Positions 26,158-34,925 of a stretch of DNA of 64,000 nt are shown here, piece after piece. The position numbers and the translations under genes were made by a program. Within the stretch, counting starts at the first letter, position 1, and each line of letters begins with the position of its first letter. Origin of the DNA: Silvibacterium dinghuense (GTDB lineage: Bacteria > Acidobacteriota > Terriglobia > Terriglobales > Acidobacteriaceae); assembly GCF_004123295.1 (NCBI RefSeq), contig NZ_SDMK01000001.1:1116001-1180000 (forward strand), written 5' to 3'. The notes under the pieces were generated by a model. It did no database searches. It was not told the origin of the DNA and saw only the letters and a list, made by a program, of their open reading frames with translations.

Positions 26158-27042
26158 TCAGCCTCGCTGCTGCCGCCACGCGCTTGGACTCAGGCCGGTG
26201 ACACTGCGGAAGGCGCGCGCGAAGTGCTGCGGGGTGGCGAAGCCGGTCTCCGCGGCCACTTCGGCCATGCTGCGCGAACCGCGCTCGAGCAGCGCACCTG
26301 CGCGGCGTATGCGCTCCTCAAGCACATAGCGGTGCGGCGTAAGACCGGTCGCTTCGCGGAAGATGCGGGCAAAGTGAAAGACGCTCATCCCGGCCACCTC
26401 GGCCAACTGCTCCAGGCGCAGCGAGTCATGGCTGTGCTCGCGGATGAACTCGAGCACCCGCCGCACCTGATGCCGGTTACCCTGCGGAGAGGTTGCGCGC
26501 GGCGCGCCGTATTTGCGCAGCAACGCGACGGTGAGCGACATGCCCAGCAGATCGCCATAGAGCGCGCCGGTTCCCCAGCCTGAGGACATTTCGCGGTCGA
26601 TCTCGGTGAGCAGCAGACGAAGCTGGCGGTCTTCAAAGTTCCACCGGCTGGCCATCCCTGCAGGCAGCGGCAGATGGAGCTCCTGCGCGGCACGCTGGAC
26701 GAGCGAAGGATCGACAGAGACCACCAGCCGCCGCGATCCGCCACCCCAGCGCAGACGATCCCGCGTGCCGGCGTCGAGCAGCGTCAGCGATCCGGGGCCT
26801 GTCCGTTCCAGACCATGCCGGCCTTCGCTCCACCACTCCATCTCCACCGGGGCGCTGGTCTGCAGGTGAAGGCACAGCGAAGTATGTTCGTGCTCGGGAA
26901 TCTCCACCGCGCCGATGAGGTGCTTCTCCACGGTGAGGCCGCGCCACGGCAGATGCGCGCTGCTCTGCTCCGGCCGGCCGGGAAGCAATGGCACCATGCG
27001 GTCCTGACGGATGACGGATATCCGGTCCTCAATGCGGTCCAC
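26158..27042 (-). CDS. AraC family transcriptional regulator
   Basis: A 294-residue DNA-binding protein. The N-terminal ~170 residues are a cupin-like sensor region (HLIGAVEIPEHEHTSLCLHL, GPGSLTLLDAGTRDRLRWGG). The C-terminal ~100 residues are the double helix-turn-helix AraC domain (VRRVLEFIREHSHDSLRLEQLAEVAGMSVFHFARIFREATGLTPHRYVLEERI ... VAAETGFATPQHFARAFRSVTGLSPSAWRQQ). It starts at GTG 27042 with GGAG eight bases upstream. Target unknown; it may act on the divergent small secreted protein gene. Confidence 0.9.
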   Translation of the reverse strand: MDRIEDRISVIRQDRMVPLLPGRPEQSSAHLPWRGLTVEKHLIGAVEIPEHEHTSLCLHLQTSAPVEMEWWSEGRHGLERTGPGSLTLLDAGTRDRLRWGGGSRRLVVSVDPSLVQRAAQELHLPLPAGMASRWNFEDRQLRLLLTEIDREMSSGWGTGALYGDLLGMSLTVALLRKYGAPRATSPQGNRHQVRRVLEFIREHSHDSLRLEQLAEVAGMSVFHFARIFREATGLTPHRYVLEERIRRAGALLERGSRSMAEVAAETGFATPQHFARAFRSVTGLSPSAWRQQRG

Positions 27043-27149
27043 GCACGCGACTCCTCTCTTCCATGATGCACCGGAATGGCTGAGGGAGATTCTCCCTCAG
27101 CCAAAGGAGGCAGTGCTATGCTGGTGCGCAACTGCCTGGGGAGCCCCTC

Positions 27150-27602
27150 ATGAAGCCGTTCGCACGCCCTGCCGCCTTCGCCCTCGTTGCCTCCTTTGCC
27201 CTCGTTGCCGCGGCGCAATCACCCATGCCCAAAGCGGCCTTCACCGCGAAGACCATCGCCATTCTCAACGACACCAAGACCGGCGAGGTCACGGACGGAG
27301 CTCTCGAACAGCTAAAACGCTGGGGACATTTCACCGTGATCGATGATCCGGAAAGCGCCGATATCGTCCTGCGCTTCGATCACAAGACCGAGCGCGACGG
27401 CCGCAATACGCAGAAGACCGATGCCAACGGTAATCCCACCGATTACGGCTACACCATGAGCTTCTCGTCGGAGGTCCACATGCGCGCGTATCTCAAGGGC
27501 TCGGAGACACCCTTCTATACGACGAAGAGCAGCGACGGGAAGAAGAAAGGCGGACAGTCCTGCGTGAGCAGCTTTGAAGACGCCTGGCTGGCCGAGCGTT
27601 AG
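27150..27602 (+). CDS. secreted protein of unknown function, 150 residues
   Basis: A signal peptide (MKPFARPAAFALVASFALVAAA-QS) is followed by a ~125-residue domain: AFTAKTIAILNDTKTGEVTDGALEQLKRWGHFTVIDDPESADIVLRFD, then a polar loop and SSEVHMRAYLKGSETPFYTTKSS. The alternation of beta strands and helices and the 'SADIVLRF' strand resemble periplasmic lipoprotein-like domains that sense or bind envelope components, but I cannot name the family. It overlaps the stop of the convergent bestrophin gene by 4 bp. Confidence 0.7.
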   Translation: MKPFARPAAFALVASFALVAAAQSPMPKAAFTAKTIAILNDTKTGEVTDGALEQLKRWGHFTVIDDPESADIVLRFDHKTERDGRNTQKTDANGNPTDYGYTMSFSSEVHMRAYLKGSETPFYTTKSSDGKKKGGQSCVSSFEDAWLAER

Positions 27603-28489
27603 CGTGTGCCTGTCATCTCCGAGACGGCCTGTTCGATATTTTCGCTGAGCTGTTCCAGCGGCAGGTCGTTGAAGGCTGTACCGAAGGGGTCTTCGAGCTC
27701 GCTGGCCAGCGTCTCGAGCGCGATAAAGGTATAGGCCACAAAGGTCGCGATCACCGGCGTCAGCAGGCCGACCGAGTCCAGCAGGCCGAAAGGCAGCAGC
27801 AGGCAGTAGATGTAGACCGTGCGATGGATGATGACCGAATATCCGTACGGGATCGGCGTGTTCGCCAGCCGCTCGCAGCCACCGATGATGTTCGCCAGCT
27901 CATCGAGATTGCGATCGAAGGCCGTCAGCACTATTTCTCCGAAACGCCCTTCCCGCTGGCGCTCGACGACCCACTCGGCCATCAACGCGGTCAGCTCCAT
28001 GGGCCGAAAATGTGCAGCCCGCACCCGCGCACACACCGCCGCAGGCAGCAACCGCTGCAGCTCGCTCATGGCATCGGTCTTGCGCAGCTGGTGCTCGAGC
28101 GCATGGGGACAGGACGCCAGCAACGCCGTCCATTGCTGCAGGCGCTCATCGTCCGCCGGCAGACCGGTGAGTGTCCGGCCCTGCCGCGCCAGCGCACGCA
28201 GGCTGTTTAACAGCGAACCCCACAGCTTGCGGCCCTCCCAAAAGCGATCGTAGCTGGCACTATTCCGAAACCCGAGGAAGATGGAAATGGCCACGCCGGT
28301 CAGCGTGAACGGCGCGACATTGAGCGGAATATGGAAGCGCCCGATGCGACCACCGGAATACACGGCCGCGCTCGAGAGCAGAAACATCAGCCCCAGCCGC
28401 GGCAGGATCTGCCTGAGCACCGAACCCCGCCACTCAAAAAGCATCAGGAACCAGTGCTGTTTCTTTTGCCGTTTCATCGGTTTATCCAT
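27599..28489 (-). CDS. bestrophin-family membrane protein (YneE/UPF0187-like)
   Basis: A 296-residue inner-membrane protein of the prokaryotic bestrophin-like chloride/cation channel family. Signature stretches are IPLNVAPFTLTGVAISIFLGFRNSASYDRFWEGRKLWGSLLNSLRAL, IPYGYSVIIHRTVYIYCLLLPFGL and FVAYTFIALETLASELEDPFGTAFNDLPLEQL. The last acidic segment corresponds to the calcium-clasp region of animal bestrophins, though bacterial homologues conduct monovalent cations. Start uncertain: ATG 28489 or ATG 28477; neither has a strong ribosome site. Confidence 0.88.
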   Translation of the reverse strand: MDKPMKRQKKQHWFLMLFEWRGSVLRQILPRLGLMFLLSSAAVYSGGRIGRFHIPLNVAPFTLTGVAISIFLGFRNSASYDRFWEGRKLWGSLLNSLRALARQGRTLTGLPADDERLQQWTALLASCPHALEHQLRKTDAMSELQRLLPAAVCARVRAAHFRPMELTALMAEWVVERQREGRFGEIVLTAFDRNLDELANIIGGCERLANTPIPYGYSVIIHRTVYIYCLLLPFGLLDSVGLLTPVIATFVAYTFIALETLASELEDPFGTAFNDLPLEQLSENIEQAVSEMTGTR

Positions 28490-28521
28490 TCTATCGAGGC
28501 AGCTGGGACTATATGGTCCTT

Positions 28522-28679
28522 GCCCGCTCACTGCGGGCCGGGTATCCTTATTTCATGCGGATTTTCACTATCCCGGCTCCCTGTCCTGCATGTTGTCTCA
28601 TGCTGAGCCGGAGTCGCGTGTAGTTTCACTGCATCCATACACGCTCCGCCCGGCCCACCCTCACACGGTGGGTTTTTCT
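28522..28679 (+). promoter_or_regulatory. structured leader with terminator upstream of sulfite reductase
   Basis: The ~160 bp upstream of the sulfite reductase gene can fold into successive hairpins. They are GCCCGC / GCGGGC (28522-28538); CCGGCTC / GAGCCGG (28573-28579 with 28605-28611) enclosing GCATG / CATGC (28588-28603); GCGTGTA / TACACGC (28616-28622 with 28638-28644); and an intrinsic terminator CCCACC / GGTGGG with TTTTTCT (28654-28679). CCGGG (28538-28542) can alternatively pair with CCCGG (28572-28576). The layout is that of an attenuator or riboswitch. It matches no class I can name, including SAM-I, cobalamin and T-box. Confidence 0.6.
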
Positions 28680-28701
28680 ATTTCAGATCAAAGAAGACGA
28701 G

Positions 28702-30408
28702 ATGACGCTGACCACAACGACCCCGCAGGCCGCCCCCAAAGAGACCAAAGCCCAGCGCATGGAGCGCCTTAAGCGCGAGAAGAATCCCTGGGAGATCTTC
28801 GACGAAGTCCGCGCCTTCGCCCGCGAGGGCCGCGCCAGCGTGGTCCCCGAGTGGGCCAACGCCTATTTCAAGTGGTGGGGCATTTACACGCAGGGCGATG
28901 GCGCCGGTGTCACAGGCGGCAAAGGCGGCGAGGGTCTGGCCACCGACTACTTCATGATGCGCATCGGCCTGCCCAACGGCCTGCTCACCTCGCACCAGCT
29001 CCGCATTATCGGCAACCTTACCAAGAAGTACGCCCGCAACCTCGCCGATATCACCACGCGGCAGAATATCCAGCTTCACTGGCTCACCATCGAAGACATC
29101 CCGGAAGTCGTCGACATCCTCGACAGGATCGGCCTCTCGCCCAAGGGCGCCTGCGGCGACGTGGTCCGCAATGTGACCGGCTGCCCGCTCGCCGGCATTG
29201 ACCACGAAGAGCTCATCGACGCCTCCGGCCTGGCGGTGGAGCTCGCGCAGACGCTGGTTGCCAATCCCGTGTTCTACAACCTGCCGCGCAAGTTCAAGAT
29301 GTCCGCCTCCGGCTGCCCGGTCTGGTGCAACTATCCGGAGATCAACGACGTTGCCTTCACGGCCATCAAGAACGCAGCCGGCGAAGTCGGCTATACCGTC
29401 CGCGTCGGCGGCGGCCTCTCGAATGAGCCGCATCTTGCCGTGAAGCTCGATGCCTTCATCCGCCCGGATCAGGCGGTGGTCGTGGCGACCGCGATCACCG
29501 CGATCTTCCGCGACCAGGAAGTGCTGCGCGAGAGCCGTGACCGCGCCCGCATCAAGTACCTCTTCATGCGCGAAAAGTGGACCGCCGAAACGATGCTCGA
29601 GGAAATAGAGCGCCGTCTCGGTTACAAATTCGAGGCCGCTCCGCAGGAAACCCTGCCGCAGGATGTGCTGCGCGATCACGTGGGCGTCCACCGGCAGAAG
29701 CAGCCCGGGCTCAGCTATGTCGGCGCCTCGGTGCTGCGCGGCCGCCTCACCGGCGACCAGCTTGTGGCGGCCGCCGATCTTGCCGAGCGCTTCGGCGACG
29801 GCCAGCTGCGCGCCACGATCATGCAGAACCTGATCTTCGTGAATATCCGCACGGCGGAGACCGCGGAACTGGTACAGGAGCTGGGCAAGATCGGCCTGCA
29901 TGTGGACGGCACGAACTTCTGGCGCGGCGCCATTGCCTGCACCGGCACCGAGTTCTGCAAGCTGGCCATCAGCGAGACCAAGGGCTTCACGCGCTGGCTG
30001 GTCGAGGAGCTCGAGGAGCGCCTGCCCGGCTTCGATCAGCAGATCAAGCTGCACGTGACCGGCTGCCCCAACAGCTGCGGCCAGCACTGGATTGCCGATA
30101 TCGGATTGGAAGGCAAGAAGATCAAGCATGAGGGCAAGCTGGTCGATGCCTTCTATTTCTGCGTTGGCGGAGCGGTCGGCGCGCATGCCGCGATTGCACG
30201 GCCGGTCGGCTATCGCGTGCCTGCGACCGAGGTTCCGGAGGCGCTTACCCGCCTGCTTTCGTCGTACCTCGACGAGCGCAACGAAGGCGAGAACCTGCGC
30301 AGCTACTTCTCGCGCCACGATGCCGATGCCATTCGCGCACGGCTGGCCGGTGAAGTTCTCGCACCCGTTGTTCGCGACGCCGCAACCCGTCCCGGCTTCG
30401 GCGACTGA
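28702..30408 (+). CDS. nitrite/sulfite reductase, ferredoxin-type (assimilatory sulfite reductase)
   Basis: A 568-residue cytosolic siroheme and 4Fe-4S enzyme. It has the paired ferredoxin-like and catalytic half-domains of the NirA/Sir family (TRQNIQLHWLTIEDIPEVVDIL, MQNLIFVNIRTAETAELVQEL). The four cluster cysteines are C413 and C419 in ACTGTEFCKLA and C455 and C459 in TGCPNSCGQHW. The adjacent siroheme-synthesis genes support it. Sulfite rather than nitrite is favoured because the transporter context and the absence of nitrate genes point to sulfur assimilation, but sequence alone does not settle this. Its transcription is probably controlled by the structured leader. Confidence 0.9.
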   Translation: MTLTTTTPQAAPKETKAQRMERLKREKNPWEIFDEVRAFAREGRASVVPEWANAYFKWWGIYTQGDGAGVTGGKGGEGLATDYFMMRIGLPNGLLTSHQLRIIGNLTKKYARNLADITTRQNIQLHWLTIEDIPEVVDILDRIGLSPKGACGDVVRNVTGCPLAGIDHEELIDASGLAVELAQTLVANPVFYNLPRKFKMSASGCPVWCNYPEINDVAFTAIKNAAGEVGYTVRVGGGLSNEPHLAVKLDAFIRPDQAVVVATAITAIFRDQEVLRESRDRARIKYLFMREKWTAETMLEEIERRLGYKFEAAPQETLPQDVLRDHVGVHRQKQPGLSYVGASVLRGRLTGDQLVAAADLAERFGDGQLRATIMQNLIFVNIRTAETAELVQELGKIGLHVDGTNFWRGAIACTGTEFCKLAISETKGFTRWLVEELEERLPGFDQQIKLHVTGCPNSCGQHWIADIGLEGKKIKHEGKLVDAFYFCVGGAVGAHAAIARPVGYRVPATEVPEALTRLLSSYLDERNEGENLRSYFSRHDADAIRARLAGEVLAPVVRDAATRPGFGD

Positions 30409-30415
30409 GCCTGCC

Positions 30416-31045
30416 ATGAGCCTGCTGCCAGTTTTTCTTAAGCTCGACCGCCGCCCGTGCCTGATCATTGGCGCGGGCTCGGTCGCGCTGCAGAAGATTC
30501 CGGCCCTGCTCAATGCCGAAGCGGAAGTCCGCGTCATCGCGCCGCGTGTCCATCCGGAGATTGCCGCGCTGGCTGCTGCCGGCCGCATCACGCTCCAAGA
30601 ACGCGGCTATCGTCCTGACGACCTTGATGGCCTCTTTCTTGTCATCGCGGCCACCAACGATTCCGCTGTCAACACCGCGATTTACGAAGAGGCGCTGCGC
30701 CGCAACCTGCTCTGCAACGCGGTGGACGACCCGCCGAACTGCGACTTTTATTTCGGCTCGATCGTGACGCGCGGCGATCTCCAGATCGCCATCTCGACCG
30801 CGGGCGAGAGCCCGGCCTTTGCGCAAAAGCTGCGCAAGGAAATCGATGCGCAGCTTCCGGAAGATCTTGGTCCATGGCTGCACACTATCGGCGAGCAGCG
30901 GGGTGAAATCCTCGAAGCGTATGAACCCGGCGAGGATCGCAAGCTGCTGCTGCACCAGCTTGCGCAACGCCCCACCTGCGAAGCAGCCGCCTGCCCCGCG
31001 CAGAAGCTCGCGCTGCGTGCCAGGCATGCCGGAGCCTCGCGATGA
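30416..31045 (+). CDS. precorrin-2 dehydrogenase / sirohydrochlorin ferrochelatase (SirC/Met8-like)
   Basis: A 209-residue enzyme that oxidises precorrin-2 with NAD and may insert iron to give siroheme, the cofactor of the upstream reductase. The N-terminal Rossmann motif is PCLIIGAGSVALQKIPALL, followed by RGYRPDDLDGLFLVIAATND and CNAVDDPPNCDFYFGSIVTRGDLQIAISTAGESPAFA, all characteristic of the CysG N-terminal/Met8p family. The start at 30416 gives the usual length; the frame is open further upstream without a start signal. It begins 7 bp after the reductase stop and overlaps the next gene by 4 bp (ATGA). Confidence 0.9.
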   Translation: MSLLPVFLKLDRRPCLIIGAGSVALQKIPALLNAEAEVRVIAPRVHPEIAALAAAGRITLQERGYRPDDLDGLFLVIAATNDSAVNTAIYEEALRRNLLCNAVDDPPNCDFYFGSIVTRGDLQIAISTAGESPAFAQKLRKEIDAQLPEDLGPWLHTIGEQRGEILEAYEPGEDRKLLLHQLAQRPTCEAAACPAQKLALRARHAGASR

Positions 31046-31848
31046 AGACCGGCGCCGTCTACCTCATCGGTGCGGGCCCGGGCGATCCCGATCTCCTGAC
31101 TGTGAAAGCTGCGCGCCTGCTTGCTTCGGCGGAGATCGTTCTTCACGACGACCTTGTGCCGGAAGCGATTCTGTCGCTCGCCGGGCCACGCGCGCTTCGC
31201 GTGAGCGTGGGCAAACGCTGCGGCACCAAGAAGATCACGCAGGCCGAGATCAACCAGCTCATCGTAGAGAAAGCGCGGCAGGGCCTCACCGTTGTACGCC
31301 TCAAGAGCGGCGATCCGCTGGTCTTCGGCCGCGCCGCCGAAGAGATGGACGCACTTCGCACCGCAGGCATTGCTTTCGAGATCGTGCCCGGCATCACCGC
31401 TGCGTTTGCCGCGGCCTCTGCGCTCCAGTGCTCGCTTACCGATCGCCGAGCAGCTTCGGGGATTGTCTTCCGCTCCGGTCATCATGCTCCGGACGCCACG
31501 GCGGACCACATCTGCGACCCAGCCGCAGCCACACGCATCGTCTACATGCCAGGCCGCGACTTCACGGCCATCGCCAGCGAGTGGCGCGCGGAAGGCCTGC
31601 CGCCGGAGTTTCCCTGCATAGCCATCTCCCACGCCGCACGGCCCGATCAGCAGATCACCGTCACCACGCTCGCTGCACTGGCCACGACCGAACCCGGCCC
31701 GGCCCCCGTACTCCTGCTGGCAGGGTGGGTCTTCGAGACGATCCGCAGCGATGCACCCGGATTGCAACCACTCGTGCGGAGCGCCCTGGCCGAACTCGAA
31801 GTGGCACACCAGACCGGCTTATTGCCAGTCGAAAGCCCCGCGAAATAG
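31042..31848 (+). CDS. cobA: uroporphyrinogen-III C-methyltransferase
   Basis: A 268-residue SAM-dependent methyltransferase making precorrin-2 from uroporphyrinogen III. Family blocks are VYLIGAGPGDPDLLTVKAARLL, VRLKSGDPLVFGRAAEEMDAL, EIVPGITAAFAAASALQCSLTDR and a C-terminal VLLLAGWVFETI. With the preceding dehydrogenase it reconstitutes the three CysG activities as two proteins. It is translationally coupled (ATGA overlap) and overlaps the convergent yraN-like gene by 30 bp. Confidence 0.94.
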   Translation: MKTGAVYLIGAGPGDPDLLTVKAARLLASAEIVLHDDLVPEAILSLAGPRALRVSVGKRCGTKKITQAEINQLIVEKARQGLTVVRLKSGDPLVFGRAAEEMDALRTAGIAFEIVPGITAAFAAASALQCSLTDRRAASGIVFRSGHHAPDATADHICDPAAATRIVYMPGRDFTAIASEWRAEGLPPEFPCIAISHAARPDQQITVTTLAALATTEPGPAPVLLLAGWVFETIRSDAPGLQPLVRSALAELEVAHQTGLLPVESPAK

Positions 31849-32268
31849 CTCGAACTGCGTTGCCGTTCCTGCCTCGAAATAGACAGACACGATATCGAAG
31901 CGCACCGGGATCTTCTCCATTTGTAACTGCGACAGATACTGAAAGGCCAGCCGAGAAAGAACCTTCTGTTTCTGCGAATCTACGGAAGCCTCAGCCGGAG
32001 CCACTGCTCGCGTACTGCGCGTCTTCACTTCAATGAAGCACAGCGTATCTTTCTCCCAGCCGACCAGATCGAGATCGCCGCGCACACGCGAGGAGCGCCA
32101 GCGCCGTGCCGTAATCAGATAACCCAGACGTCGCAGGTAAAAAAAGGCAGCCTGCTCGCCGCGCTGCCCTGTGACCAGATGTTCGGTCTGCTGTTCCGCA
32201 TCTCCACGCCGCAGCGCGAGGCGATCCAAAAGCGAGAGGGTGCGATCGAGAAGATTCAGGAGAAACAT
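31819..32268 (-). CDS. YraN family (UPF0102) endonuclease-fold protein
   Basis: A 149-residue small protein with the restriction-endonuclease-like fold of UPF0102: TGQRGEQAAFFYLRRLGYLITARRWRSSRVRGDLDLVGWEKDTLCFIEVKTR. The conserved E, D and E-V-K form the PD-(D/E)XK core, and the C-terminal KIPVRFDIVSVYF is also typical. The start is uncertain: ATG 32268 gives MFLLNLLDRTLS, while GTG 32304 adds twelve residues. The members' role is unclear. It may be the last gene of the long minus-strand run. Confidence 0.85.
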   Translation of the reverse strand: MFLLNLLDRTLSLLDRLALRRGDAEQQTEHLVTGQRGEQAAFFYLRRLGYLITARRWRSSRVRGDLDLVGWEKDTLCFIEVKTRSTRAVAPAEASVDSQKQKVLSRLAFQYLSQLQMEKIPVRFDIVSVYFEAGTATQFELFRGAFDWQ

Positions 32269-32339
32269 CCCGCCATTCTCACGCAATCCCGGCGAAGCTC
32301 CCACGGTACTTCCGTTATGCGCTGCGCTCTTGACTTACC

Positions 32340-34916
32340 TCACGGCTTTTTCAGCAGCCGTTCTATCTCTGCGTGCAGTCGCTCTGTGATCTCTTCAGCA
32401 GTCAACCCAGCTTCAAAGCGCATGGGCTCACCCACCATCACGCGCAGTTTGCCGGAGCGGAACCAGCGTTCGCGGCCCGTCTTCATTGCGCCCAGGCCAG
32501 CCAGCGCTATCGGCAGCACCGCAGTTTTCGATTCCTCCACCAGCAGCCCAATCCCCGGCCGGAAACGCTGCAGGGTGCCGTCCGAACGATGCCCCTCCGG
32601 AAAGACCAGCACGTGGAAGCCGCGATCGAGCGCTTCGCCGGCGTGCGCAAAGCTGCGGCGAAAGCCCGCGCTGCGCGGCAGCGGGAAGACATTGAAGACG
32701 GCGGTCACCGTAAGGTAAGTCAGCGGTCCGAGCACATTCAGAAACCAGCTTCCCTGATTGCGGCTCTTCCGCCAGTCTTCCAGCATGTTTGCGGCCATCG
32801 CCGCTGCTACGCGCCGGCGCATGCGCCCCGGCAGGGCGTAGAGAATCAGCGGCATGTCATACGTGCTTACGTGGTTCGCAATCAGTAACAGTGACTGTGA
32901 CGTATCGACAGCGCCTTCCCTGCGCACCACGGGAGCAGCCAGCAGCCACACCAGCGGCCGAAGCACCAGCTCCATAAAAAACGTACGTCCCCATCGCGCC
33001 GGAGCCGACCATGGCCAGTGCGGATAGATATCCCGCTCGCCCTGTGGCACAGCCGGAGCCGGAGTAAAAGCCGTTGCGGTACTCGAGGCCTCCTCATGTA
33101 CCACTGCGCTGCCCGCTCCTACACCCAGTAACCGACGCAGTTCACCGAGCGTCCCCACCTGCTCGAGCTCCTGCTCTCCTAATCCAAGGCCAAAGCGCTG
33201 CTCCAGCTCTGCCTGCAGCTGCACGCGGCCGAGACTGTCGAGACCGAGATCGTCCGCAAGCCGCGCGCTTTCATCCTGCCGAGCGGGCCTGATCCCGGTT
33301 ATGCCGGCGATGACAGCAAGCAGCGCGTCGGAATTTGTCACAGTTTCCGTGGCATTTTCTTCCTTCGCGGTGTTGTTCACCCACTCCGCGACCTTGCCAC
33401 GGCGAATCTTTCCGGTCGCCGTGCGCGGAAAATCCAGCTCCGGCCATAACCGCCAGCGACGCACTCTCTGAAACTCGGCGAGCCCTGCATTTGCGGCCGA
33501 AACTGCGCGCTCCGCATCCTCACGCGTGCCGCGCAGCAGCAGCACGGCCACCGGCTCCGGTCCACGCGACGTGTTCTGCGCCACCACCACCGAGGCCTGC
33601 ACGCCAGCCTGCGCGTCGAGCGCCCGCTCCACATCCTCCGGATGCAGGTTCAATCCGGATGCGGTCACGATCATCTGATTCTTACGCCCGAGGAAGCGTA
33701 ACTGCCCGGCCTCATCACGCTGCGCCAGATCGCCGGTCGCAAGCCAGGGGGATTCCGCCTGCTCCAGCCGCCCGTTGCGCCAAGTCGAGGTCGAGACCAT
33801 ATCGCCGCGCACGCGCACCTCGCCGTCCTCGCCGATCTCCACATCGCGGCCGGGCAGCACCTTGCCCATCGTGCCCTTGCCGACCTTAAAGGGGTGATTG
33901 AGCGAGATGAGCGCGGCGGTCTCCGTCATGCCGTAACCCTGCACCAGCGCAAAGCCCAGCGTGTTCCAGAACTGCTCAAGATCGGAGGGGAGCGATGCGC
34001 CGCCGCAGACGAAGGCCCAGAATTTGTAACCGAGTTTGCGATGAATTCTGCGGAAGCGCCACCAGCGCTTCCACACCTTTTCGCCCTGCGCAGCGGACAG
34101 CTCACGCTCGAGCTCGGGCCACTCCGCCAACAACGCCTCGCGCAGCAGTTCCAACACGCGCGGCACCGCGGCCAGCACGGAAATACGCTCGCGGCGCGCG
34201 GTCTCCATCAGCCGTCCGGCCTGCAGGCGCGACTCGAAATGCACTTCGGCTGCGAGCAGCGGCGGAATCCACAGCGCCATGAACTGCCCGAAAACATGGC
34301 TCAGTGGCAGCGTGTGCAGAAAGCGCAGCGGATGGACCCACTTCTCGTATTTGAGATACTTGCCGATCTCGCGTTCGATCGGCGCGACGCTGGCCGCGAT
34401 ATTGCGATGCGTATGCACCACGCCTTTCGGCTCCGCTGTCGTGCCGGAAGTGAAGAGAATCTGCAGCGGCGTGTCCGGATTCAGCGAGGGATCGGGCTGC
34501 TCCGGTGTGCTCACCTGCGGTAATTCTTCCGAGAAGGACTCGAATGCCAGCCGCTCGCCGTCCAGCTGCGCCAGCAGCGTTGCATCTCCGACGATGAGCC
34601 TGGGCGCGGTCTCGGCCATGACCCTGCGGGCAAAGTCGACGGCGCCCGCGGTATCCAGCGGCACCGCAATCACCCCACGCAGCAGGCAACCGAAGAATGC
34701 GCCCATCCACTCGGCACCGTTTGCCCCCCATAGCACCACGCGCTCGCCCGCGCTTACGCCACGACGACGCAGCTCCGCCGAGAAGCGGTCGGCCAGCAGG
34801 GCCAGGCCCGCGTAGCTTGTAGCTACGCGGCGATTGCCCGTATAGGTAACGATGGCAGTGGCATTTCCGTGGCGACGCCAGTCTTCCACCAGAGAGGCGA
34901 GGTGCGTCCGCATCAT
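32340..34916 (-). CDS. fusion of AMP-dependent ligase, acyl carrier protein and 1-acyl-glycerophosphate acyltransferase
   Basis: An 858-residue three-part enzyme. Residues ~1-500 are an acyl-adenylate-forming ligase (LFTSGTTAEPKGVVHTHRN, GYGMTETAALISLNHPF, WLATGDLAQRDEAGQLRFLGRKNQMI, FPRTATGKIRRGKV). Residues ~520-600 are an acyl carrier domain with the phosphopantetheine serine in DDLGLDSLGRVQLQAELEQRF. Residues ~640-858 are a PlsC-type acyltransferase (LLIANHVSTYDMPLILYAL for the NHxxxxD box, VFPEGHRSDGTLQRFRPG). The chain can be read as activate, carry, transfer onto a lysophospholipid. It begins 9 bp after the RNase gene stop, so co-transcription is likely. Confidence 0.92.
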   Translation of the reverse strand: MMRTHLASLVEDWRRHGNATAIVTYTGNRRVATSYAGLALLADRFSAELRRRGVSAGERVVLWGANGAEWMGAFFGCLLRGVIAVPLDTAGAVDFARRVMAETAPRLIVGDATLLAQLDGERLAFESFSEELPQVSTPEQPDPSLNPDTPLQILFTSGTTAEPKGVVHTHRNIAASVAPIEREIGKYLKYEKWVHPLRFLHTLPLSHVFGQFMALWIPPLLAAEVHFESRLQAGRLMETARRERISVLAAVPRVLELLREALLAEWPELERELSAAQGEKVWKRWWRFRRIHRKLGYKFWAFVCGGASLPSDLEQFWNTLGFALVQGYGMTETAALISLNHPFKVGKGTMGKVLPGRDVEIGEDGEVRVRGDMVSTSTWRNGRLEQAESPWLATGDLAQRDEAGQLRFLGRKNQMIVTASGLNLHPEDVERALDAQAGVQASVVVAQNTSRGPEPVAVLLLRGTREDAERAVSAANAGLAEFQRVRRWRLWPELDFPRTATGKIRRGKVAEWVNNTAKEENATETVTNSDALLAVIAGITGIRPARQDESARLADDLGLDSLGRVQLQAELEQRFGLGLGEQELEQVGTLGELRRLLGVGAGSAVVHEEASSTATAFTPAPAVPQGERDIYPHWPWSAPARWGRTFFMELVLRPLVWLLAAPVVRREGAVDTSQSLLLIANHVSTYDMPLILYALPGRMRRRVAAAMAANMLEDWRKSRNQGSWFLNVLGPLTYLTVTAVFNVFPLPRSAGFRRSFAHAGEALDRGFHVLVFPEGHRSDGTLQRFRPGIGLLVEESKTAVLPIALAGLGAMKTGRERWFRSGKLRVMVGEPMRFEAGLTAEEITERLHAEIERLLKKP

Positions 34917-34925
34917 CGGCCCGTT

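Noticed and set aside
28522-28701. SAM-I, cobalamin or other named riboswitch upstream of sulfite reductase
   Set aside because: I could not find the conserved cores of those classes, so the leader is reported only as an unnamed structured element.
28594-28772. Leader peptide starting at an ATG before sulfite reductase
   Set aside because: The frame runs through the terminator into the reductase gene without a cluster of cysteine or other regulatory codons, and has no clear ribosome site.
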